DNA of 64,000 nt, taken from the NCBI GenBank assembly GCA_964396185.1, contig CAYNEI010000011.1, positions 1 through 64,000 of the forward strand, read 5' to 3'. This stretch comes from CAYNEI01 sp964396185. GTDB lineage: Archaea > Thermoplasmatota > SW-10-69-26. Position numbers and translations under genes: made by a program. Shown here one piece after another: positions 24,704-33,494 of the stretch; position 1 is the first letter of the stretch, and every line of letters begins with the position of its first letter. Below the pieces are notes generated by a model. The model did not search any database. It was not told the DNA's origin and was given only the letters and a program-made list of their open reading frames with translations.

Positions 24704-26578
24704 TCACGCCGAGCGGTCGTAGGCCCGCTCCATGCGCTCGAAGGCCTCCTGGGCCGTGGCCAGATCCCCGGTTCGCTCGCTCACGCGCATCAGACAGCGC
24801 GCCCAGGTGGCGTGGTCCTCGGCCTCCAGCGCGAACGAGGCGCCCTGCTCCTCCAGCGCCCTGTATCGCTCGATGGCTTGGGCGTACCCTTCGGGTTCGC
24901 GCCCGGCTTGGGCCAGGTGGAAGAGGCATCGAGCGGTGATGGCCGAGGCGATGCTGTGGTGGGCACCCCGCGGGGTCATCTCGTAGCCGGTGGAGAGGCG
25001 CTGGTGGGCGTGCGCGAAGCGGTCAGGGTCGTCTGTGAGCTCGCCGAGCTCGTAGAGGGCTCGACCCCACTCGAAGAAGAACACGGGCCCGGGGTCGTGG
25101 GTGCGCGGGTCCACGCGACCGCCTTTGATCTCGAAGGCGCGGTCGAAGTCGTCGGCGGCCATGGCCAAGAGCTCGCGGTCGTGGCGCCAGCGCCCGAGCA
25201 GGGCCTGGAAGCGGGCGCGGCGGATGAGCAGGCGCGCGTCCCCTGGGTGCTCCTCGAGAGCGGCTTCCACGGTCTGGAGGGCCTCGGTCAGGGAGGCCTC
25301 GTCTCGGCGGCGCACGGCGATCTCGTGGATCGTGTCAGCGCGGTCGAGGGCGAGCCAGGGATCCTGGCCTGTCGGCGGCGTCCAGCTAGGTGGCGTCACC
25401 GTGGGTTCGACAGGCTCCTGCGGGGCAGGTGCCTGCTCGGGGGCTCGCTCCGGCTCAGGAGCTGGCTCCGTGGCCTCGGTGGCCTCCCCCGTTGGCTCCG
25501 GAGGCGAGGGTGTGGACTGGGTCTCCGATGGGGGCGATGCTTGCTGGCTGGGTGAGGATGGACCGTCCTCCGCGTCCTCTGGAGGAAGGCTGAGCTCCAT
25601 GTTGCGTGAACGGGCCTGCTGGCCGGCCTCGATCCCGTCGGCGAGGCCTGAGTCTGCGCCGCGCACGGCCGCCTCGGCGTAGAGGTCGCTAGCGCGCCGA
25701 AGCTCTCCCGCGTGCTCAGCAAGCTCGCCCTCGGCCAGGCGAACGGCGGCCACGATCGCTTCGGCCTCCGGGGTGCCAAGCGCATCCACCAGCTCGCCGG
25801 CGCGCTCCAGCGCCTGACCGGCCGCTGCGTTGTCGCCACGGTCGGCCTCGATCCGGCCACGCTCCAGCTCGGCGAGAGCCTGGGCAAGCGTGCCTGCCTG
25901 GGTCCCGGTCGAAGCACCCAGCGCGCTGGCTTGCTCAAGCGCCTGGATGGCGTGCCCGGCATCTCCACGCTCGTGGAGCACCCGGCCCAGCGCCCCGCCG
26001 GCGCGGGCGGCGGTCTCGATGCCAGCCAAGTTCCCGGTCCCGCTGCCGCGATCCACGGCTTGCTCAAGCCACTCGATGGCCTCGTCGAACCGGCCGCGCT
26101 CGGCGGCCAGCTCGCCAGCCAAGCGCGCAGCCCGGGCGGCAACCACGTGGGCCTCGGTGGTGGCGGCCCGGTCGGCCAGCTCCATGGTGCGCTCGATGGC
26201 CTCGCGGGCCTGCTCTGACTCGGAGCGCTCGGCATGCGCCTCGGCCAGGGCGTGGCTGGCGCGAGCAGCAGGCGCGAGCCCGTCTGGCGTGCCCGCGCCT
26301 TGGCCGGTGCGCACGGCGCCCTCGAGGGCGTCGCGAGCAGCCGCCGTGGCCCCGCGCTCCCCGTGGAGGGTGGCCAGCAGCTCGAAGGCCTCAGCGGCCA
26401 TGGCCAGTCCCTCGGCGGTCTGGGCCCGTTCGCCGGCCTCACCAGCTTGCTCAAGCACGGCGATCGCACTGGCTCGGTTGTCCTGATCAAGGAGCTGGTG
26501 AGCGCGCTCCAGGGCCTCACGGGCCTCAGGCACGAGCTCGGGTTGAGGCTCGGCCTTGTCGCGCCAGCCGAAGATCAT
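24704..26578 (-). CDS. TPR-rich protein with Pro-rich linker
   Basis: 624 aa. The N-terminal half is a long array of helical hairpins with TPR-like spacing (for example ALERAHQLLDQDNRASAIAV and similar units about every 40 residues), rich in Ala, Glu and Arg. A disordered Pro/Glu/Ser linker follows (around residues 335-410), then a second helical domain with TPR-like units (DARLLIRRARFQALLGRW). No signal peptide or membrane segment, so cytosolic; likely a protein-interaction scaffold. It lies downstream of the YCII gene on the same strand, with about 100 bp between them containing a small hairpin. Confidence 0.8.
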   Translation of the reverse strand: MIFGWRDKAEPQPELVPEAREALERAHQLLDQDNRASAIAVLEQAGEAGERAQTAEGLAMAAEAFELLATLHGERGATAAARDALEGAVRTGQGAGTPDGLAPAARASHALAEAHAERSESEQAREAIERTMELADRAATTEAHVVAARAARLAGELAAERGRFDEAIEWLEQAVDRGSGTGNLAGIETAARAGGALGRVLHERGDAGHAIQALEQASALGASTGTQAGTLAQALAELERGRIEADRGDNAAAGQALERAGELVDALGTPEAEAIVAAVRLAEGELAEHAGELRRASDLYAEAAVRGADSGLADGIEAGQQARSRNMELSLPPEDAEDGPSSPSQQASPPSETQSTPSPPEPTGEATEATEPAPEPERAPEQAPAPQEPVEPTVTPPSWTPPTGQDPWLALDRADTIHEIAVRRRDEASLTEALQTVEAALEEHPGDARLLIRRARFQALLGRWRHDRELLAMAADDFDRAFEIKGGRVDPRTHDPGPVFFFEWGRALYELGELTDDPDRFAHAHQRLSTGYEMTPRGAHHSIASAITARCLFHLAQAGREPEGYAQAIERYRALEEQGASFALEAEDHATWARCLMRVSERTGDLATAQEAFERMERAYDRSA

Positions 26579-26678
26579 CTCGCCAAGTTTGGGCGTGAGG
26601 GGTGTTCAACTTTGCGGCTTCGCCCCTTCGGGGCTCCCGGAGCGGGGTGAAGCTTGGCGCCGCTGTCGAGGATCGCCA

Positions 26679-26969
26679 TCACGAGTGCTTCTTCTCGAGG
26701 ACCTCGATCCCGCCGCCGTCCTCCACGACCGGGCAGTTACGCGCGACGGCGAGTGCATCCTCCAGCGTCTCGGCTCGGATCGTGAAGTACCCTTGAGCGC
26801 CTGTCCCTTCCGCTGCGTGCGTGGCACCCTCACCGAACGGCCCTCCGCCGTCCACGACGTGGTCCTTGACGGTGGCCAACCAGGCCTCCCATCGCTGGTT
26901 GAGGACCTTCGCCTCGTCCAACGACCCCGGAACGGCACCTCGGAACCCGAGCACAAGGTAATCTGGCAT
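26679..26969 (-). CDS. YCII-related domain protein
   Basis: 96 aa; starts MPDYLVLGFRGAVPGSLDEA and includes the DGGGPFGEG segment of the YCII/DGPF family, then GYFTIRAETLEDALAVARNCP typical of its C-terminal half. YCII-like proteins are ferredoxin-fold dimers of largely unknown function, some fused to sigma factors in bacteria. cctatttcg (minus strand, about 26993-27001) lies ~27 nt upstream of the ATG, consistent with a leaderless message. Confidence 0.88.
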   Translation of the reverse strand: MPDYLVLGFRGAVPGSLDEAKVLNQRWEAWLATVKDHVVDGGGPFGEGATHAAEGTGAQGYFTIRAETLEDALAVARNCPVVEDGGGIEVLEKKHS

Positions 26970-27181
26970 GGGGCCTCGACCGGCCGATGGAACGAAATAG
27001 GTGCCCGTTGCCTGAAGGCACCCTAACGCTCGCGGGTCCGCCGCGCGGGCTCACGTCGAGAAGTGGTCGTACTTTCTACCGACCCTTGGGAGGGGTTATC
27101 TCGCGGTCACAGTACCACGCCAGCATGGACGATACAGCTGAGAGGAGCTCGTTGGGACGTCCCCCTTCGAACCACGCACCC

Positions 27182-27228
27182 ACGTGTAATACACGTAAAA
27201 CTATAGATATCATACGTGCATTACACGT
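27182..27228 (+). promoter_or_regulatory. AT-rich promoter with two operator palindromes
   Basis: Two near-identical 17-bp elements (27183-27199 and 27215-27231, 15 of 17 bases the same), each a palindrome (acgtgtaatacacgt at 27182-27196; acgtgcattacacgt at 27214-27228), are spaced 32 bp apart, about three helical turns. Between them lies ctatagatat (27201-27210), an excellent TATA box. The first palindrome would cover the upstream side of the promoter and the second the transcription start, the layout of an autorepressed toxin-antitoxin operon. Confidence 0.75.
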
Positions 27229-27255
27229 AAACAACCTGATGCCGGGTCGAGGCCC

Positions 27256-27546
27256 ATGAAAGTCCGTGACGTCCACCAACTGGTCCGTCAGGGCCGCGCT
27301 ATCAAGGCGCCGAAGTACCACCCGGGCAAGCGGGGCATCAGCTTCGGATCGATCCTCGCCGCCCTCGAGCGGTGCTACCACGTGGCCAAGGACGAGAGAA
27401 CCGGTGAGGACGGCCAACCGTTGCATCCGCGGGGATGGTACGCCCTGGCCAACCTACCGCACCGTCGCCGCCTCCGGGTGGACTTCGACCTTCACGAGGA
27501 CGAGCACGGGCGACTCCTGCTCGTCGTGACCGCGTACAACGTGTGA
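27256..27546 (+). CDS. Putative toxin of a TA-like pair, 96 aa
   Basis: Basic protein (MKVRDVHQLVRQGRAIKAPK) with a KYHPGKRGISFGSILAALE core, a polar turn around EDGQPLHPRGW and a hydrophobic tail LLLVVTAYNV. It resembles DUF4258/RelE-like predicted nucleases in size and in the terminal VVTAY strand, but the family match is loose. Its start follows the double palindrome and TATA box, and a Cys-rich probable antitoxin gene follows 5 bp after its stop. Confidence 0.65.
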   Translation: MKVRDVHQLVRQGRAIKAPKYHPGKRGISFGSILAALERCYHVAKDERTGEDGQPLHPRGWYALANLPHRRRLRVDFDLHEDEHGRLLLVVTAYNV

Positions 27547-27551
27547 TCCCC

Positions 27552-28031
27552 ATGACCGAAAACGACGACGCATCAGAAACGGTCTTCCCCACGCCCCAGG
27601 CGTGGATGGAAGCAGTGCACGAGCTGCGAAGCCGGCTTATGCAGGACCGACCCCGCGCCTTCCCCCCGGGTAGCACCCGCAAGTGCCCGGAATGCGAGGA
27701 GTCCACCCTCGAAAGCCGGGACGACATCGTCCGCGAAACCGTCGTAGGAGCGATGGCACTGGTCCACCACCACCTCCACGGCGCCCGGTGCAGCCACTGC
27801 GGCTCGGAGTTCCTGGAGGCCTACGAGGAGTTGGCCCTGGAAGAGACGCGTCCGGGGGACCGGGTGGCCGACTACGAGGCCAAGGTCACGAACGTGTCAG
27901 GAAGGAACCTGGGAACCTACTGGCCCAAGGACGTGGTGCGCGTGATGAACCTCAGCAACCAAGACGCCCTCCAGGTCCAGGTCCTCGACCCTGACACGAT
28001 GATCCTCCGGCGGACCGGGAAGGCGGAGTGA
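27552..28031 (+). CDS. Putative antitoxin with YgiT/MqsA-like zinc finger
   Basis: 159 aa. The N-terminal part contains KCPECEESTLESRDD and, about 38 residues later, RCSHCGSEFLEA, two CxxC pairs spaced as in the YgiT-type zinc finger of MqsA antitoxins. The C-terminal half (VADYEAKVTNVSGRNLGTYW onward) has no visible helix-turn-helix of the usual Xre type, so DNA binding is not proven. Position 5 bp after a small basic ORF and shared use of the palindromic promoter support an antitoxin/autoregulator role. Confidence 0.65.
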   Translation: MTENDDASETVFPTPQAWMEAVHELRSRLMQDRPRAFPPGSTRKCPECEESTLESRDDIVRETVVGAMALVHHHLHGARCSHCGSEFLEAYEELALEETRPGDRVADYEAKVTNVSGRNLGTYWPKDVVRVMNLSNQDALQVQVLDPDTMILRRTGKAE

Positions 28032-28134
28032 CGCCTCCCGCGCTTGCGCCCAGTCGAACGAACCCATCGGCTTGGCGATGATCCCGAGAAGTTAGCCATC
28101 CGGAGAGTGTCCCCAACTGGCGATGCGCTCAAGC

Positions 28135-30078
28135 TCAGGCGGGGTCGCCCGAGGGCCACCAGTACCCTTGGCTGATGTCCCGGTCGCCATCGGTGCTTGT
28201 GGCGCGGAACTCGACGATGGAACCGTCCTCGACGTGGAACGACTTGGCCCAGGCGCCCCAGTCCTTCTTCTCCAGGGCGACCCACTGGCCGCCATCGTCG
28301 CGGGCCTCCACGCCGGCCAGCGGCTCGTTGCCGTCCACGTAGACCTCGACCCACCACTCATTGCCGCCAGGAGTGTCGAACGAGGCATCGAAGTCGGAGG
28401 GCGTCGGGGTGCCGGCGGTGCACGTCTCGCCGCCGTCGGGCGCCTTGCCTGCAGGATGCGTGAACCAGCACGAGACAAGCCATTCGCCGTCGACCATCGC
28501 GCGGAAACGGACGTCATTGCCCGGTTCCACGTGGAAGCTTCGAGCCCAATCGCCCCAGTCCTTCAGCTCGAGCTCCTTCCACGGATCGCCGGTGTCCTTG
28601 GCCTGCACGCGTGTGGGGTCGGCGTCCGTCACGCGGACCTGGACCCACCACTCGTTGCCGTTGCGGGAGTCGAACGTTGCTGCCGTCGGGGCCGCCTCTC
28701 CGGTGTCCCCTGTGCGGTGCAGTTCGACGAGCATGCCGGGCCGGGCCGTGTTGAAGTACACCTCGCCTTGGCCGTCGCCATCGCCATCGCCCACGATGAG
28801 GGCCTGGCCTAGATCAGCCTCGTACGTGTGAAGCAGGGCGGTCTGCCACCCGCCTTCATCCTGACTCTCAGAGATGGCACCGTGCGCGCCATGGCTCGTG
28901 GCGGCATAGACCTCCGCGCGGCCGTCGCCGTCGGTGTCGCCCAGGAAGAGTGCTTCCTGGCGACCGTCGTAGGTTGCGACGTCGCGCCCGCTCCAGGCAC
29001 CATCGAAGGTGGCTTGATAGAGCGTGGTGGGCTCGCCGCGCAGTAGGTAAGCCTCGTTGAGGCCATCGCCATCCGCGTCCCCGATGGCCACACCGGCGCT
29101 GCCACGACCGGTGGATGCGGCGATCTGCGTGACGACCAACTGGCCGCTTGCGTCGAAGTCGGCTACGTATAGTCCATCGTCCCAACTCGCCGCGAAGAGC
29201 AGTTCGCGATCACCGTCGTTATCGGCATCACCGATCCAGACGAAGTAGGCATCGACGCCCAGCGGGTACTGGCTCGCCGTGTACGTGTCGCCATCCGGTC
29301 GCAGCACGAGCAGGTCATCACCCGCGGCGACGTAGACCTCTTGGGTTCCGTCCTCCTCGATGTCCCCGATGGTGATCTGACCCAGGTCCCCTCCGAAGGT
29401 CCCGCTGAACGTGGTGACCCATTCGCCGTCCTGCGCCTCCTGGATGACGACGCCAGAGACACCGACGCGGTCGCGCGGCCCGGGCTGGAACGTGGATGCC
29501 AGGTCCGGCTGGCCATCCTGGTCGGCATCTCCTGCATCGACGGAGACGGAGACGCCATCGCTGAGGCTTTCCTCGACCATCCAACCTTGTTGCCTGTGCT
29601 CGTAGATCAAGAACGAATGTTCCGAGGTCTCGATCAGTTCCACCGACGCATCGTCGTCGACATTGTCCATGGTCAGGCCCAGGCCGTAGCCGCCGGAGCG
29701 CAGCGTGGTGGCCTGCCAATCAGCGCTGCATAGCCGCTGACCTTCCGGGTGGGAGAACCAGCAGCTCTCCATGGCCTCACCATCGACGTGCGCCCTGAAC
29801 TGGACGAGGTGGCCTGGCTCGATGTGGAAACTCGCTGCCCACGCGCCCCAGGACTTCTTCTCCAGCGCGATCCAGTCGCCATCCGTGTCCTGGGCGTCGA
29901 CGCCGGTGACGCTTGCTGCGTCGACGCCGCCGAGCACGACCTCGACCCACCATTCGTTCCCTGTCTTGTGGTCGAAGGTCACGTCGCGGTCGTCGTCTGT
30001 GTGGCCGGCCAACCCGGAGGGCACGGTGAAGATCAGGAGGATCGCGGTCAAGAGCGGTATGGATTTGTGGGTTTTCAT
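28135..30078 (-). CDS. Secreted FG-GAP repeat protein with three expansin/CBM-like modules
   Basis: 647 aa with a signal peptide (IPLLTAILLIFTVPSGLAG). One GNEWWVEV module (about 33-120) sits at the N-terminus, a central FG-GAP/EF-hand-like array (about 130-460) has many DADGDGxxExY repeats of possible calcium binding, and two further modules lie at about 467-561 and 562-647. The shared motif runs WWVEVxV...LExKxWGxWAxSFHxExGxxVxFRA, and two modules keep SCWFxHP. This resembles the C-terminal carbohydrate-binding domain of expansins (CBM63-like). No membrane anchor. Confidence 0.8.
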   Translation of the reverse strand: MKTHKSIPLLTAILLIFTVPSGLAGHTDDDRDVTFDHKTGNEWWVEVVLGGVDAASVTGVDAQDTDGDWIALEKKSWGAWAASFHIEPGHLVQFRAHVDGEAMESCWFSHPEGQRLCSADWQATTLRSGGYGLGLTMDNVDDDASVELIETSEHSFLIYEHRQQGWMVEESLSDGVSVSVDAGDADQDGQPDLASTFQPGPRDRVGVSGVVIQEAQDGEWVTTFSGTFGGDLGQITIGDIEEDGTQEVYVAAGDDLLVLRPDGDTYTASQYPLGVDAYFVWIGDADNDGDRELLFAASWDDGLYVADFDASGQLVVTQIAASTGRGSAGVAIGDADGDGLNEAYLLRGEPTTLYQATFDGAWSGRDVATYDGRQEALFLGDTDGDGRAEVYAATSHGAHGAISESQDEGGWQTALLHTYEADLGQALIVGDGDGDGQGEVYFNTARPGMLVELHRTGDTGEAAPTAATFDSRNGNEWWVQVRVTDADPTRVQAKDTGDPWKELELKDWGDWARSFHVEPGNDVRFRAMVDGEWLVSCWFTHPAGKAPDGGETCTAGTPTPSDFDASFDTPGGNEWWVEVYVDGNEPLAGVEARDDGGQWVALEKKDWGAWAKSFHVEDGSIVEFRATSTDGDRDISQGYWWPSGDPA

Positions 30079-30287
30079 GAGGGTGGCTCCGGGCCGAAGG
30101 CCAGTGCCTGCTCTTGCGGACGACCCCGTTAGGAAGGTTCAGGGACGAAGGTGGGCACGCCCGTGGCGGCACCACCCTACCAGCCCCCCACCGAACTTGT
30201 TGCCGCCGGGCCTCCGTTTGATCCCGGGGGCGCCGTTCTCCTCAGCGTGAGCCTGCGGCGCGGCAGCCCGTCCGCTACATGCGGCCG

Positions 30288-30791
30288 CTAGGGTGCGACT
30301 TCTCTCAGACCACCCGTGTCAACGTCGTAGATGAAGCCCTTTGCCGGAAGGCTGTCCGGGATCCACGGATGCGAGCGGACCCTGCGGATCTGCTCGCGCA
30401 CGTTCTCCTCCAGGTCGGTGAACGCGAGGAACCTGGCAGGGACCGCAGGCGACTCCCCGGTTTCCCTCTCAAGGCGCGCGGTTAGCTCCTCGTCTTTGAA
30501 GGTGAGCATGCCGCACTTCGTGTTGTTGATGATCATGATCTCCTGTGTGCCTCCGATGTGGTGCGAGATGATCAACGACCGCAACACGTCGTCGGTCACG
30601 ATGCCCCCGGCGTTGCGGATGATGTGCGCGGCACCCAAATCCAGACCCAACAGCTTCGAAACGTGGACCCGGCAGTCCAAGCAGGTGACGACGGCCAGCC
30701 TCAGAGCGGGTGGCCGCCCGGGCAGGCCGCCCTGATCGAAGCCTTCTGCGTACTGCTTGTTCGCTTCCAACACCTGGTCGATCGCGGACAT
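30288..30791 (-). CDS. Beta-class carbonic anhydrase-like protein with altered zinc site
   Basis: 167 aa, family of CO2 hydration enzymes. TCLDCR provides the Cys-Asp-Arg of the active site, IIRNAGGIVTDDVLRSL is the conserved loop, and NNTKCGMLTF stands where family members have HHTDCGMLTF. The zinc-ligand histidine is thus Asn here, which I confirmed in the DNA (aac aac acg aag tgc). Either activity is lost or zinc coordination differs. The start has a good ggagg Shine-Dalgarno sequence and no obvious TATA box, unlike most neighbours. Confidence 0.88.
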   Translation of the reverse strand: MSAIDQVLEANKQYAEGFDQGGLPGRPPALRLAVVTCLDCRVHVSKLLGLDLGAAHIIRNAGGIVTDDVLRSLIISHHIGGTQEIMIINNTKCGMLTFKDEELTARLERETGESPAVPARFLAFTDLEENVREQIRRVRSHPWIPDSLPAKGFIYDVDTGGLREVAP

Positions 30792-30929
30792 GCTCCTCCT
30801 ACGCGGGCGTTCACGCGTGGGGCCCTACCGATGGAGCTCAAGGCGCGCGCGACCTCATAGATGTGTCGTAGGGGCGGGTACCGGCTGGAGCGGGTTCTTG
30901 AGTGGGAGGATGGCCGACGGGCTGACGTG

Positions 30930-31427
30930 TCACTGATCTGCATATCCGTGAGCCCACGACCGGTCGGGGTCATGGTTCCGGAGGTCCACGCCGTGAAGGA
31001 GCCAAGCCTTCAACGGGAAGAGCACGTTCAGCCAACCGGCATGCACCTCGACCCATTCCCCGGGGCCGATGCCTTCGTGGCTCAGCAGAAGGTCCGTGCC
31101 GCCGCTTCGATCGGATGAAAGCTCGAACCGTGCAACACCCCCGAAATACTCGATCTCGAAGACATGTGGCGGTTGCCGTTCAAGCACTCTGCTCAGATAG
31201 ACATCACCGGTCAGGAAGTGGAATTCGATATGGCCGTTCGTCTCGACCGCCGATTCAGCCCAGAAAGAAGCTCTCCCTTCATCAGAATCGAGAGCCTCGA
31301 ACACGTGTTCTGGTAGGGCGGCGATATGCATGCGCCATCGGATCGGGCCACCCACCTGGTCTCCTCGCATCTTCGACACATCCTCTTCTACGCCATCGGC
31401 CACGAGCCAAGCAGGGGCGTGTATCAC
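30930..31427 (-). CDS. SRPBCC/AHSA1-like ligand-binding protein
   Basis: 165 aa; START-like helix-grip fold: GPIRWRMHIAALPEHVFEAL, then FWAESAVETNGHIEFHF and a C-terminal helix (GWLNVLFPLKAWLLHGVDL) as in AHSA1/START-like proteins. Such proteins bind small hydrophobic ligands or act as co-chaperones; the ligand is unknown. A GTG at 31427 is supported by cgataagaag (minus strand, about 31452-31461), spaced for a leaderless start; an ATG 19 codons later (31370) is the alternative. Confidence 0.8.
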   Translation of the reverse strand: MIHAPAWLVADGVEEDVSKMRGDQVGGPIRWRMHIAALPEHVFEALDSDEGRASFWAESAVETNGHIEFHFLTGDVYLSRVLERQPPHVFEIEYFGGVARFELSSDRSGGTDLLLSHEGIGPGEWVEVHAGWLNVLFPLKAWLLHGVDLRNHDPDRSWAHGYADQ

Positions 31428-31592
31428 CGAACGCTACAGCACAGATCTTCTTATCGGTGCTGGTGGTCTCGGCCCCGCATCGCCTTCACCTGGGCCCAAG
31501 CGCACCAGACAGGGGCCCTGGTGGAAGAGAAAGCGACGTGCATCGCCGAAGCCCTCTGAAGCGTCGAGCGTGGGCACCTGGGGATCGACCCG

Positions 31593-33434
31593 TCAACCAG
31601 GCGGCTCGAAGAACCGCTCGGTGATGGGTTCGTACGTGTCCAGAGCCAGCGTACTGACCCCCTCGCCCACGACGAGCTCCAGCGGTGGCGATGGCCCCAT
31701 GGGTCGCCAGGAACCGTAGCCGGACTGGTCGAGGGTGAGGCTCAGCTCGGCGCCGGCGGGCACGTGGGCCTCGGTGGCATCGAGCTGGAGCTTGAGCAGC
31801 AACGGCTCGCCCGGGGCAACCGGTTGCCCGGTCTCACCACCATCAGCGAACCGGAGGTCGATGATGCCCCAGCCGAACTCGGTGGTCTCCCCGTCCACGG
31901 TCATGGCCAGCGTGGCCGAGAGGACGCCCTGTGGGGCTGATGGAACGACAGTCACGTGGACGCGCGGATGGCCCGAGACGTAGAGTGGATGCTCGAGCGG
32001 TGCGCTCGTGAAGGTGGGGCAGCTCGTGCAGGCCACCTGGGCGTCCACGAGGTCCACCGCGTCCCGCACGTCGCTCACAGGGCAGGTGTCGCATGCGACG
32101 TGGGGGTCCGAGACCTCCACGCGGCCCGGGGTTGCCTCGCCGGCGTCTGCGGTGAGCGTGCCGTCGGCGCCGAGCACGAAGCGGGCCTCCGTCGTGTTCG
32201 CTGGTGGCCAAGTCGTGTCGCTTCGCCACTGGCCTCCGATGTCGGCCACCTGTACGGGCGGTCCGAGGTCGACGGTCTCGTCGTGGAGGAGCCAGCGATC
32301 GAACCAGTTCTTCAAGACCTCAGCCCAGTCCCATCGGACGAGCTCCATGGGGACATCGCCGTCGTCGGGATCACCGGGGACCTCGTGGCCCCACCAGCCA
32401 AACCACATCTTCGTGGGCACGTCGAGCTCAGTGGCCCAGGGCAGCGTCATGCTGGTCGGCGTGTTCCAGTCGTCGAACCCATGTACCGCAAACAGGGAGC
32501 CATCGTAGCCTGAGGCGACGCGCTCGCGGAGGTCGCGTTCGGCCCAGAAGCCCTCTGGGTCGCGCTCGCCTGCGGCCTGGGAGTACATCTGGGCCTGGGC
32601 GCCCTCAGCGATCACGGGGCAGGCGGCGTGCTCGGTCCACAGCGCCGGAGAGCTTGTTCCAACGGAAGGCGCGGTGAGCGCGGAGAAGAGGAGCGTGTAC
32701 TGCGCGACATCCCAGGACGCTTGGCCGTACTCGCCGGCGGTGCCGTTGCGGTAGGCGACCTGGAACCAGTCGGACAAGCCGGCGATGGGGACGATGGTGC
32801 GCACGTGCGGGTTCTCGATGGCGGCGGCGAGCCAGGCGGTGCCGCCGTCGTAGCTGATGCCCACGACGCCGATGTCTCCGCTGCTCCAGTCCTGGGTGCC
32901 AAGCCACGTGATCGCGGCGTCAAGGTCTTCGGCCTCGTCGTTGCCAAGCAGGTCCGGGCAGCCGCCGCTGCCACCGTAGCCTCGGGCGGAGTGAAGGGCG
33001 TAGGCGTAGCCGTGGGGGACCATCTGCTCCCCGAAGCGCTGGTACGTCTTCGAGCCCAGCAGCCAGTCCGCGTCCAGCGGCGGTGCGTACGGCGTGGATG
33101 TGAGGATGACCGGCACCTGGGTCCCAGCCGGGACGTCTGGCCGGACGACCATGAGCTCCGTGGGAGACCCGCCGACCGGGCTCTCGATGTGGACGAGCTC
33201 GGGTTCGAGGACGTCGTAGGGACCTTGTTCGAGCAGCTGGCTGCCGGACTCGTTCTTGGCGAAGGTGCCGTCTGGGACGTGGCTCCAGCTGAAGCCGTTG
33301 CCAAGCCCCGTGCCCTCGGTACCATCTGCCTCGCTGGCAGCGGGTTCCGTGGGCTCCGAGCCGATGCAACCAGCCAGACCTGCAGTGAGCAGCAGGAGAG
33401 CGATCAGCAGGCCTGGGAGCCTCCTCGAACGCAT
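31593..33434 (-). CDS. Secreted CocE/NonD (S15-type) hydrolase lipoprotein, paralogue 2
   Basis: 613 aa. Lipobox in LLLLTAGLAGCIGSE, alpha/beta-hydrolase core with ALHSARGYGGSGG and the nucleophile in VGISYDGGTAW, and a C-terminal jelly-roll domain. It lacks the CEHPxPC head of the other three paralogues but has two extra CxxC pairs in its C-terminal region (ACDTCPVSD, ACTSCPTF), possibly disulfides. ATG 33434 is homologous in position to the start of the paralogue at 37237; a GTG at 33440 is possible. Shares an upstream 13-bp box (33469-33481) with that gene. Confidence 0.86.
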   Translation of the reverse strand: MRSRRLPGLLIALLLLTAGLAGCIGSEPTEPAASEADGTEGTGLGNGFSWSHVPDGTFAKNESGSQLLEQGPYDVLEPELVHIESPVGGSPTELMVVRPDVPAGTQVPVILTSTPYAPPLDADWLLGSKTYQRFGEQMVPHGYAYALHSARGYGGSGGCPDLLGNDEAEDLDAAITWLGTQDWSSGDIGVVGISYDGGTAWLAAAIENPHVRTIVPIAGLSDWFQVAYRNGTAGEYGQASWDVAQYTLLFSALTAPSVGTSSPALWTEHAACPVIAEGAQAQMYSQAAGERDPEGFWAERDLRERVASGYDGSLFAVHGFDDWNTPTSMTLPWATELDVPTKMWFGWWGHEVPGDPDDGDVPMELVRWDWAEVLKNWFDRWLLHDETVDLGPPVQVADIGGQWRSDTTWPPANTTEARFVLGADGTLTADAGEATPGRVEVSDPHVACDTCPVSDVRDAVDLVDAQVACTSCPTFTSAPLEHPLYVSGHPRVHVTVVPSAPQGVLSATLAMTVDGETTEFGWGIIDLRFADGGETGQPVAPGEPLLLKLQLDATEAHVPAGAELSLTLDQSGYGSWRPMGPSPPLELVVGEGVSTLALDTYEPITERFFEPPG

Positions 33435-33468
33435 CGACACCTGGGTCCCCGAGGGAGTACTTGTATCC

Positions 33469-33481
33469 TTAGGTACACCGG
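33469..33481 (-). promoter_or_regulatory. Conserved 13-bp box upstream of hydrolase paralogue 2
   Basis: Minus-strand cggtgtacctaag, directly upstream of a TATA-like ggatacaag. The identical 13 bases occur at 37270-37282 upstream of paralogue 4, also directly before a TATA-like element. Either an operator or a BRE-like promoter part. Confidence 0.5.
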
Positions 33482-33494
33482 CCGTCGGATCGAG

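Noticed and set aside
30079..30287. CRISPR or insertion-sequence remnants in accessory region
   Set aside because: No regularly spaced repeats, terminal inverted repeats or transposase fragments seen here or elsewhere in the window.
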